Notes under the pieces: generated by a model
What the model was told of the DNA's origin: nothing
The model's database searches: none
The model's input: only the letters and a program-made list of their open reading frames with translations
Assembly: GCA_017744315.1 (NCBI GenBank)
Contig: JAGIBN010000001.1
Location: 310,001-374,000, forward strand
Origin: Porphyrobacter sp.
Lineage (GTDB): Bacteria > Pseudomonadota > Alphaproteobacteria > Sphingomonadales > Sphingomonadaceae
Direction: 5' to 3'
Length of the DNA: 64,000 nt
Shown here: positions 36,090 through 42,230 of the stretch, in pieces
How positions within the stretch are numbered: the first letter of the stretch is position 1
How the letters are laid out: every line of letters begins with the position of its first letter
Made by a program: the position numbers and the translations under genes

Positions 36090-37152
36090 CGCCTTCGGTC
36101 CATCCGAACCGCAAGCCCTCCATCGCCAGCCCGGGCCCGAAGGCGAGCGCAATGCCGGTGCGGGGCTTTTCTTCCATCAGCTTCTTGAGCACGAACAGGA
36201 CCGTGGCCGAGGACATGTTGCCGCAGTCCTGCAGCACTTCGCGGGAGGCCGTCAGCTTCTCCGGCGGGAGTTGTAGCCCGCGTTCGACGGCGTCGACGAT
36301 CGAGCGGCCTCCAGGATGAACCGCCCAGGCGTCGATGTCGGTCACCGACTTGCCCTCGGTAACGCGGGTCGCGACCGTCTCGTCACCTAGCGCTTCGGCC
36401 AGTCGGAAAGGCACTTCGCCGGAAAGATGCATGGCAAAGCCGGTGTCGCCGATGGTCCAGGTGATGAGGTCGTGGCTGTCTTCGAGCGTCATCGACAGCC
36501 CTTCGCCCAGTTCCAGCCCTTCGCCTTCGCTGCTGACAATCGCCGCCGCCGCGCCGTCCGCGAATTGCGCCATCGCCAGCAAGCGTTCGAGCTTGTCGGT
36601 CGGCTGGAGATGCAAGGTGCAGAGCTCGACCGAGAGCACCAGCACTCGCGCGGCCGGATCGGACCGGACGATGTGGGCGGCCGTGCGCACGGCGGTGACG
36701 CCGGCGTAGCACCCCATGAAACCGACTACGACCCGCTCCACCGTGGGATCGAGGCCAAGACGCCGAGCGATGACTTGGTCGAGACCAGGCGCCATGAATC
36801 CGGTGCAACTCGCGACCACCATGTGAGTCACACCCTCGATCGAGCCCAGTCCGGCGATGGCTTCCAATGCCAGCTTGGGCGCTTCTCGGGCGTAGACTTC
36901 CATCCGCGAGAGCGTGCCGGGCGCGTTGGGCGTGTCGTAGAAGCTGCCTTCGGCCTGATAGGTTTCGGCATTGGAAAGGACTGTGAAGCGTCGCCCTATT
37001 CCCGAACGCTGCAGCATCCGTTCCAGCAGTGTCGCTTCCCGCCGGCCGTCGAGCTGGCGCAGGGCCCAGGCGTTGTAGGTGGCATCGCATTCGCTAGCCG
37101 GCAGAGCGCAGGCAATCGCGTTGATTCGCGGCGCTGGTTGGCCGGAGACCAT
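36079..37152 (-). CDS. Type III polyketide synthase (chalcone/alkylresorcinol-synthase-like)
   Basis: A 357-residue homodimer-type ketosynthase that extends an acyl-CoA starter with malonyl-CoA and cyclises the chain. The catalytic triad is complete: Cys148 in GFMGCYAGV, His279 in AVHPGGRS and Asn312 in DCGNMSSAT. The C-terminal GPGLAMEGLRF loop is also present. The length is normal. The product cannot be read from the sequence: alkylresorcinols, alkylpyrones and phloroglucinols are all made by this family. It heads the operon with the methyltransferase and FAD oxidoreductase and starts 57 bases after the lysis-cassette lipoprotein gene; no terminator is visible between them and the upstream region is AT-rich. 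Confidence 0.95.
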   Translation of the reverse strand: MVSGQPAPRINAIACALPASECDATYNAWALRQLDGRREATLLERMLQRSGIGRRFTVLSNAETYQAEGSFYDTPNAPGTLSRMEVYAREAPKLALEAIAGLGSIEGVTHMVVASCTGFMAPGLDQVIARRLGLDPTVERVVVGFMGCYAGVTAVRTAAHIVRSDPAARVLVLSVELCTLHLQPTDKLERLLAMAQFADGAAAAIVSSEGEGLELGEGLSMTLEDSHDLITWTIGDTGFAMHLSGEVPFRLAEALGDETVATRVTEGKSVTDIDAWAVHPGGRSIVDAVERGLQLPPEKLTASREVLQDCGNMSSATVLFVLKKLMEEKPRTGIALAFGPGLAMEGLRFGWTEGDAR

Positions 37153-37209
37153 GACGAAGAGATAAGCGTCTCGCGGGGAAACGAAAGAACCTTTGATAGA
37201 AATTATGAT

Positions 37210-37593
37210 CTAAAAGATTCCAAGGACTTTCGGCCGGGAATTCTCCAAAGCGACACGATCCCGCTCCTCGCATCGCTCGACTATCCCGATGGCATCGATC
37301 GCGCGGCCGTTGGCCTTCTGTAGTTGGCCGGTCTGCTCGACCCCAAACTGCATCCACGATCGCGCCAACTGGTCTGCAAACAGCGCATCGCCGGCGGGCC
37401 CTGCGGGATAGGCGGACCGCTCCGCGACCACCGGCGCTGCAGCCGCTTCGACGGGGTTGCGCCAGGCCTGCGGGAGCAATTCGGTGCACGGCGCTCTAGT
37501 GGCAATAATCGGCGGAGATCCCGCACAGGCCGCTGCGAGCAGCGCCATCGGCAGCGCCAGTATCGGGTGCGGTGCGAATGCGGTCTTGGGCAT
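37210..37593 (-). CDS. Short lipoprotein, candidate outer-membrane spanin (Rz1-like), overlapping the Rz-like gene
   Basis: A 127-residue protein with a lipoprotein signal (ALLAAAC, cysteine 23) and a mostly helical hydrophilic body ending LENSRPKVLGIF. It starts inside the preceding 107-residue membrane gene and overlaps it by 98 bases in another frame, the classic Rz/Rz1 arrangement of phage spanins. It is longer than usual for Rz1 and not proline-rich, so the spanin role is inference from position, topology and overlap. Confidence 0.65.
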   Translation of the reverse strand: MPKTAFAPHPILALPMALLAAACAGSPPIIATRAPCTELLPQAWRNPVEAAAAPVVAERSAYPAGPAGDALFADQLARSWMQFGVEQTGQLQKANGRAIDAIGIVERCEERDRVALENSRPKVLGIF

Positions 37594-37819
37594 GGGTGAC
37601 TTCCTTGTCGATGGAGTGTTCGGCAGCGCTGCGGTTGCCGATGGTGTTGGCGGCATCGGCCCCGCTGCGGACCGCGGCGTCTCCGCGGTTGGACTCGACG
37701 CGAGCGGTCAGCTCGGTCCGGCGGGCGGTGCTCATGAGATTGGAGAGCCAGAGCAGGGCGGTAGCGATCAGCACTGCGCCGATCAGCCAGGCGAGCGGTT
37801 TGCGGATAATCTCAGCCAT
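37496..37819 (-). CDS. Single-pass inner-membrane protein, candidate Rz-like inner spanin
   Basis: A 107-residue protein with one N-terminal transmembrane helix (about residues 9-28, PLAWLIGAVLIATALLWL) followed by a charged helical periplasmic part (RRTELTARVESNRG, AEHSIDKEVTHAQDRIR), the topology of i-spanins. The start overlaps the preceding two-TM gene by 8 bases. An alternative is a generic phage-derived membrane protein. Confidence 0.65.
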   Translation of the reverse strand: MAEIIRKPLAWLIGAVLIATALLWLSNLMSTARRTELTARVESNRGDAAVRSGADAANTIGNRSAAEHSIDKEVTHAQDRIRTAPDTGAADGAARSGLCGISADYCH

Positions 37820-38180
37820 CGGTCAGGCCCTCCATCCCGCCGAGCCTGCGTTCCCGGGCAATGTCGGCCTCGACGCCGTCGCGGTTGGCGCGGAAGCTCA
37901 GCCGGCCGCCGGAGAGGACGATGATCACCAGCACCGCGAGGCAAAGCGCCAGAGTGCCGATGGCGAAGTGGCTGTTGATCGCCAGCGCCTCGACCTGCTG
38001 CCGCAACAGCGCGAAGCATTCGCCCATGGCCAGATCGGTGCGGGTGCCCATGGCTCGATTGCACCAGTCGGGCGCGGCGATCAGGCCGATCAAGCGCCAG
38101 GCGAAGTAGATCAGCGCGGCGCTGGTCACGGCGACGGCGACCAGGGCCCAGGTGCCAATCGAGTTGCGCCGCGCGGTCAT
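37812..38180 (-). CDS. Two-transmembrane protein, holin candidate
   Basis: A 122-residue protein with two hydrophobic helices (about 10-33 and 71-92), a basic N-terminus (MTARRNS) and a charged C-terminal tail. Its ATG overlaps the endolysin stop codon (ATGA). Holins are small, have one to three membrane helices and lie next to endolysin genes, so position and topology fit. The loop between the helices, with two cysteines, is longer than in most class II holins, so the call is tentative. Confidence 0.55.
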   Translation of the reverse strand: MTARRNSIGTWALVAVAVTSAALIYFAWRLIGLIAAPDWCNRAMGTRTDLAMGECFALLRQQVEALAINSHFAIGTLALCLAVLVIIVLSGGRLSFRANRDGVEADIARERRLGGMEGLTDG

Positions 38181-38725
38181 GCCGCACCTACGCGGTTGTC
38201 GAGCCAGCCGGGCATGAAGTCTTCGAACTTCGCGTTTCCTCGGGCGAGCGAGAAATAATGGCTGAACTGGAGGCCGTTGAGCGCCTTGAGCATGAGTTGG
38301 CGAGCCTTAGTCTCGCCCCGGCGGCGGCGAAGGGCGCGGAAGGCGCCGAGCGTAGCTGGTCCAATGGCACCATCCTCGCCGATGTCGGCATAGTCCTGGC
38401 CCCGACGGTTGAGGACGTTGAGCGCCTGCTGAAACCACAGCGCGGCGCGCTTCGGCCCGGCGTTCACGCCGCTGTCGATCACTTCTTCGGCTACCTGCGG
38501 ATCGATCTCCGCAATCCCGAGGAAGCCCGGCTTTTCGAGATAGAGTTCGCGATAGATCGCCCGCGCCTGTTCGATCGGGAAATCGCGCATGGATCCGCCG
38601 TAGCCATGCGCTCGTGCGACGCGCTGGGTGATCCCGTAGCGGGTGGCGCCGCCCGGGTCGGAGGGGTGGTCCACGTAGTCGCCTTCGCGCGCGAGGATGC
38701 CATCGATCAACTGATCAATCGTCAT
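38177..38725 (-). CDS. GH108-family endolysin (N-acetylmuramidase)
   Basis: It hydrolyses the MurNAc-GlcNAc linkage of peptidoglycan. The 182-residue protein has the glycosyl hydrolase 108 N-domain with the predicted catalytic Glu14 in LAREGDYVDHPSDPGG and TRYGIT following, and then a C-terminal peptidoglycan-binding-3-like part (IGEDGAIGPATLGAFRAL). No signal peptide is seen, so release would need a holin, consistent with the neighbouring membrane gene. The start is ATG 38725, with the operator region just upstream. It is the first gene of the leftward cassette. Confidence 0.9.
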   Translation of the reverse strand: MTIDQLIDGILAREGDYVDHPSDPGGATRYGITQRVARAHGYGGSMRDFPIEQARAIYRELYLEKPGFLGIAEIDPQVAEEVIDSGVNAGPKRAALWFQQALNVLNRRGQDYADIGEDGAIGPATLGAFRALRRRRGETKARQLMLKALNGLQFSHYFSLARGNAKFEDFMPGWLDNRVGAA

Positions 38726-38759
38726 GGTTCGGGTTCTCTTCGATTGCTGGGGGTGGTCT

Positions 38760-38802
38760 GCATATATGCGCATACGCATAATTTGTCAAGCGAATTATGC
38801 GT
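38760..38802. promoter_or_regulatory. Palindromic operator region between endolysin and repressor
   Basis: Three nested palindromes occur in 43 bases: GCATATATGC (38760-38769), TATGCGCATA (38765-38774) and the perfect inverted repeat ACGCATAATT (38774-38783) / AATTATGCGT (38793-38802). All share the half-site (A)TATGCG or its complement. The region lies 35 bases upstream of the endolysin and 42 bases upstream of the repressor gene, as expected for a phage-type operator controlling both. Confidence 0.7.
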
Positions 38803-38844
38803 TAGAGGGTAGCGCCAGGAAGCTCGCGGCGTTATGCTGGCGGC

Positions 38845-39450
38845 ATGAGTGACACTCTCGCCATCCGTATCAAGGCGATCCGGCAGACCGCCGGATTGAA
38901 CCAGACGGAATTCGCCGAACGGCTGGGCACGACCCAGTCGACCGTCGCTCGGTGGGAGAAGGGCGCGGAGCCTAGCGGCCCCATGCTGAACGCTATCGCC
39001 CGGGTGGCGAACACTTCGGTCGAACGGCTGCTGGGGACTGGCGAGCTCGCCGCCGCGCAGGCCGATCAGATCCCGGTCGTCGGATATGTCGGGGCGGGGG
39101 CGGCGGTTACTCCGTTCGACGATTACGCTCCGGGCGACGGCATGGCTTTTGTGGAACGGCCGCCGTTCGTGTCGGGCCGGGCTATCGCGGTCGAGGTGAA
39201 GGGCGACAGCCTGCTACCGGTGGCGGAGGACGGCTGGCGCCTGGTCTACACCGGCGAACAGGCGATCCTGGAGGATCAGGTCCTGAACAAACTTTGCGTA
39301 GTCCAGCTGCGCGACGGGAGACTGCTGGTGAAGCGCCTGATGCGTGGCTCGAAGCCCCAGCGCTATCACCTGGTCTCGACCAACGCGCCGATCATGGAAG
39401 ATGTCGAGATCGATTGGGCCGCGCCGGTCCGGGCCATCATCCCGCAATAG
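38845..39450 (+). CDS. XRE-family repressor with S24 self-cleavage domain (LexA/CI-like)
   Basis: The 201 residues comprise an N-terminal helix-turn-helix (about 5-62, LNQTEFAERLGTTQSTVARWEKG) and a C-terminal S24 peptidase-like domain. The dyad and cleavage site can be assigned: Ala84-Gly85 in YVGAGAAV as scissile bond, Ser122 in KGDSLLP and Lys163 in LLVKRL. All three sit near the positions used in E. coli LexA, so RecA-stimulated autocleavage is plausible. It is divergent from the lysis cassette and separated from it by palindromes, making it the likely cassette repressor. Confidence 0.92.
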   Translation: MSDTLAIRIKAIRQTAGLNQTEFAERLGTTQSTVARWEKGAEPSGPMLNAIARVANTSVERLLGTGELAAAQADQIPVVGYVGAGAAVTPFDDYAPGDGMAFVERPPFVSGRAIAVEVKGDSLLPVAEDGWRLVYTGEQAILEDQVLNKLCVVQLRDGRLLVKRLMRGSKPQRYHLVSTNAPIMEDVEIDWAAPVRAIIPQ

Positions 39451-39483
39451 GGGCAGGGCCGCCCGGTCTTCTTCGGGCAATAA

Positions 39484-39508
39484 AAAACCCGCCATTACAG
39501 CGGGTTTT
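39484..39508 (-). terminator. Terminator shared by tRNA-Val and the repressor gene
   Basis: AAAACCCGC (39484-39492) pairs with GCGGGTTTT (39500-39508). On the minus strand, after tRNA-Val, the stem is followed by six T in total; on the plus strand it ends in TTTT and can also serve the repressor gene. Confidence 0.85.
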
Positions 39509-39522
39509 CTGCCTCGACCGGA

Positions 39523-39597
39523 TGGTGGGCGTAGGAAGGATTGAACTTCCGACCCCTGCGATGTCAACACAGTGCTCTACCACTGAGCTATACGCCC
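39523..39597 (-). tRNA. tRNA-Val (anticodon GAC)
   Basis: On the minus strand the acceptor GGGCGTA pairs with TACGCCC, the anticodon stem CTGTG/CGCAG closes a 7-base loop with anticodon GAC, and the T-arm is GGAAG-TTCAATC-CTTCC. A discriminator A is followed by an encoded CCA (39525-39523). The 3-prime end faces the repressor and lysis cassette. Confidence 0.96.
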
Positions 39598-39695
39598 GAA
39601 CCCATCCGGTCGATCGGCAGGCGGGCCATCTAGCGCCGGGCAATCGTTATGACAAGGGGTCCTTTGGTGGGTTATTCGAAGGTGGCTCCGGACCT

Positions 39696-40079
39696 TCAGG
39701 GCCGAAAGGACGCTTCGGTCTTTTCATCCTCGAAAATGCGTTCGACTTCGAGCACCAGGTCCTTGAGGTGGAACGGCTTGGACAGCATTTTCGCCTTGGG
39801 CGCCTCGCGGCTGGCGCGCAGGGTGACCGCGGCGAAGCCGGTGATGAACATCACGCGGGTGCCCGGGCAAATCTCCGCACAACGCTGCGCCAGTTCGATT
39901 CCGTCCATTTCCGGCATCACGATGTCGGAGAGCAGCAGATCGTAGTGCTGCGATTCGAGGAGAGGAATGGCCTCCGTCCCGCGATCGACCGAATCGACCG
40001 AGTATCCTGCCTGTTCGAGCGCCCGCGCAAGGTAGGTGCGCATCGCCTCGTCGTCTTCTGCCAGCAAGATGCGGATCAT
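39696..40079 (-). CDS. cpdR: Single-domain response regulator CpdR
   Basis: CpdR gates ClpXP proteolysis in the CckA-ChpT phosphorelay; the unphosphorylated form recruits ClpXP to substrates. The 127-residue protein is a bare receiver domain: ILLAEDDEAMR with the acidic pocket, the phospho-acceptor Asp52 in LLSDIVMPEMDG, the conserved Thr in MFITGFAAV and Lys in LSKPFHLKDLV. The MDGIELAQRCAE and KPFHLKDLVLEV segments match CpdR. The ATG at 40079 is preferred to the TTG one codon earlier. Its kinase CckA is encoded 21 kb away. Confidence 0.92.
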   Translation of the reverse strand: MIRILLAEDDEAMRTYLARALEQAGYSVDSVDRGTEAIPLLESQHYDLLLSDIVMPEMDGIELAQRCAEICPGTRVMFITGFAAVTLRASREAPKAKMLSKPFHLKDLVLEVERIFEDEKTEASFRP

Positions 40080-40209
40080 CAATGCCCCCTTGTCCAGGAA
40101 TTTGCGTTGCGATCCCTTATCCGCGAGCGATTTACGAATCTTCTAGATTGTCGCGGCTGCCCAGCTTTGACACATATCGGAAACGCGGTCAGCTTAGATT
40201 TTTGCGGAG

Positions 40210-41142
40210 ATGGGCCCAGTGGCACGAGAATCGCGCAACGTGCGCGGCGGTAGTATTCCGGGAACGGTCGCCCAGCCGGCGTTTACCCTGATCCAGCGGA
40301 CCTCTCCTCCCGTTCCTGTCCTCATCGCAGTGCCTCACGCCGGCCGCGTCTATCCAGACGAGTTTGCCGAGAACTTCCGCCACTCCGAACAAGCCAGCGT
40401 AAGGCTCGAGGACCGCTTTGCGGATCTGGTGGGAGAGGCTGTGGCACGGGAGACCGGTGCCTCGCTGCTGCTGGCCCATGCGCCGCGCGCGATGATCGAC
40501 CTCAACCGTGCGCCCGACGACATCGACTGGGACATGATCGAAGGCGACACTCCGGTGAGCCGCACGCGCCACGCAGCGGGCCGGCGCGCGCGCAGTGGCC
40601 TGGGCCTGGTGCCGCGGCGTCTCCCCGGCCTGGGTGAGCTGTGGAAGCGGCGCCTGACTTGCGAGGAACTGGCGGCGCGGATCGAGCAAGTGCACCAGCC
40701 TTACCACGCGGCCCTCTCGCGCGGGCTCGAAAGCTTGCGCGACCGTTGGGGTGCGGCGCTGCTGATCGACCTCCACTCGATGCCGCCGCTCGGCCCGAAA
40801 CGGGGCTCGGACGCTGCGGTCGATTTCGTGATCGGCGATCGCTTCGGAGCTTCGGCCAGCAGCAGCTTATCGGCGGCGGCCTTCGACCATTTCACCTCGA
40901 TCGGAAGGCGCGCTGCGCACAATCGGCCTTATGCCGGCGGATACGTGCTCGACAGGCATGCGGCGCCTTCGCGCGGACTGCACGCGTTGCAGCTTGAAAT
41001 CTGCCGGACCACTTATCTCGATAGCGAGTTGCGTGAACCAGGGCCGGGACTCGAAGCTATTTCGAATGCCGTTGCGGGGCTGGTTCGCCGATTGTCGGGA
41101 GAATTGATTGGCGGCTGGGGTTTACCGCAAGCCGCGGAATAG
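40210..41142 (+). CDS. N-formylglutamate amidohydrolase family protein
   Basis: A zinc-dependent amidase family (HutG-type) that hydrolyses N-formyl-L-glutamate in histidine degradation. The 310 residues contain VLIAVPHAGRVYP, the metal/catalytic region MIDLNRAPDDID, LLIDLHSMPPLG and AHNRPYAGGYV, all family hallmarks. No other hut genes are near, so the physiological substrate may differ. It is divergent from cpdR across 130 bases. Confidence 0.88.
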   Translation: MGPVARESRNVRGGSIPGTVAQPAFTLIQRTSPPVPVLIAVPHAGRVYPDEFAENFRHSEQASVRLEDRFADLVGEAVARETGASLLLAHAPRAMIDLNRAPDDIDWDMIEGDTPVSRTRHAAGRRARSGLGLVPRRLPGLGELWKRRLTCEELAARIEQVHQPYHAALSRGLESLRDRWGAALLIDLHSMPPLGPKRGSDAAVDFVIGDRFGASASSSLSAAAFDHFTSIGRRAAHNRPYAGGYVLDRHAAPSRGLHALQLEICRTTYLDSELREPGPGLEAISNAVAGLVRRLSGELIGGWGLPQAAE

Positions 41143-41165
41143 TCTTCCGGCAGGCTAACCTCATG

Positions 41166-41198
41166 AAAAAACCACCTCGTGCACATGGCACGAGGTGG
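41166..41198 (-). terminator. Strong Rho-independent terminator
   Basis: CCACCTCGTGC (41172-41182) and GCACGAGGTGG (41188-41198) pair perfectly around a 5-base loop, followed on the minus strand by six T. It ends the sapC transcript or the candidate sRNA. Confidence 0.9.
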
Positions 41199-41300
41199 CC
41201 AAGGTTCAGGGAGGAGGTACGCCGAAGCGTACCTATCCAGCCGAGCCATGAGGGAAGCGTCGGCCGGACATCGCGTATTTAGGCTTTATTGGCTGGGCTT
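41166..41300 (-). ncRNA. Candidate small RNA with anti-Shine-Dalgarno motif
   Basis: On the minus strand, between sapC and a strong terminator, the sequence holds a GGTACGC-TTCG-GCGTACC hairpin (41233-41216) with a UUCG tetraloop, followed by CCTCCTCCC (41217-41209, sharing its first two bases with the stem) and then an 11-base-pair terminator. CCUCCUCCC-type single-stranded motifs are known in alphaproteobacterial trans-acting sRNAs such as the cuckoo RNAs. The 5-prime end cannot be fixed; a second CU-rich stretch (CTTCCCTC) lies at 41257-41250. It could also be a 3-prime UTR product of sapC. Confidence 0.5.
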
Positions 41301-41340
41301 CAAGGGGGTGGCGGATCGAAACTATCGATCCGCCTTGAAG
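41298..41340. repeat. Extended palindrome downstream of sapC
   Basis: GGCGGATCGA (41310-41319) and TCGATCCGCC (41325-41334) form a perfect 10-base stem; outside it CTTCAAG (41298-41304) pairs with CTTGAAG (41334-41340). No T-run follows on the minus strand. It may be an RNA stability or processing element between sapC and the candidate sRNA. Confidence 0.55.
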
Positions 41341-41378
41341 CCGCCACGACTCGGGTCTGAACGACCCTGCGTCGGGGA

Positions 41379-42149
41379 TCAGTTGGCCGCGCCGGGCCCT
41401 TTGCCCTGCTGGACCTGCTTGGCGAAAATGATGCGCATCAGGTCGAGCGAGAACAGGTGAGCGTAGATCAGCGGCAGGAGGCCGATCTCGTTCCACGACT
41501 TGAGCGTCTCGCCATCGAGCGTCCGAAGCTTGTCCTGGTTCACCATCCGGAAGCCGCGATAGATGTACGGCTGCTCTTGCTGGCCGTTCTGCTGAATCGC
41601 TACTTCGCCGTCCATGAGCAGGTCGGCCTTGGTCAGTTCTTCCATGAACGCCTGGGTACGTGCCCCGGCCTCTTCGAACTTCTGACAGAAATCGAGCAGG
41701 CTCTTAGTGTGATCGCTCGGCTCACCGCTCACGAACAGGAGTTCGCCGTCGTCGAATTCGCCCATGAGCTCGGCGGACGGATCAAAGCACAGCGACATCT
41801 CTTCGGCGTCCGGCCGCAGCTTGGCCAGGAGCATCGGATAGCGGCGGATATAGGCCGGGACGTAGACGTCTTCAGCCAGCGTGCCTTCGCTGTCGAAGTA
41901 AACGTTCACACCCTCGTTGAGGCCCAGGAGGGCGAGGGGAACGGAAGTCTCGCCGGCCGAGAAGACGATCGGGAAATAGCGCTGTGCCTGCGCGAATTCG
42001 TCCACCGTAAGCGGGATCGCGTGCTGGCCGCCGACCCAGGCGGCCTTTTCGACTTTGCGCGCTTTCCAGGTGCCGTGGTCGCGGCTGTTGAGTGGCATCA
42101 GGTCGTTATAGAACAGGGGCAGTTGTGGTTGCGGCGCGCTGGCCATCAT
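41379..42149 (-). CDS. SapC family protein
   Basis: A 256-residue soluble protein with the SapC-family core: PLNSRDHGTWKARK near the start, IPLTVDEFAQAQRYFPIVF, a VPAYIRRYPM segment and LDGETLKSWNEIGLLPLIYAHLFSL at the end. The family occurs in many Alpha- and Gammaproteobacteria near surface-layer or transport genes, and its function is unsettled; the name from Campylobacter S-layer work may mislead. The start is ATG 42149, with GGAGA just upstream; a second ATG follows directly. It has no signal peptide. Confidence 0.88.
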   Translation of the reverse strand: MMASAPQPQLPLFYNDLMPLNSRDHGTWKARKVEKAAWVGGQHAIPLTVDEFAQAQRYFPIVFSAGETSVPLALLGLNEGVNVYFDSEGTLAEDVYVPAYIRRYPMLLAKLRPDAEEMSLCFDPSAELMGEFDDGELLFVSGEPSDHTKSLLDFCQKFEEAGARTQAFMEELTKADLLMDGEVAIQQNGQQEQPYIYRGFRMVNQDKLRTLDGETLKSWNEIGLLPLIYAHLFSLDLMRIIFAKQVQQGKGPGAAN

Positions 42150-42230
42150 GTCTCTCCGAGAAGGCTGGTTTTTATCAAGACCCGGTACGGGGGCCCGCAC
42201 TCGTGTGGCGGGCTTTAAAGCCGCGCGGCA

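Noticed and set aside
37153..39597. Complete prophage or genomic island
   Set aside because: No integrase, portal, terminase, tail or replication gene and no flanking direct repeat could be found; only the lysis module and repressor are present.
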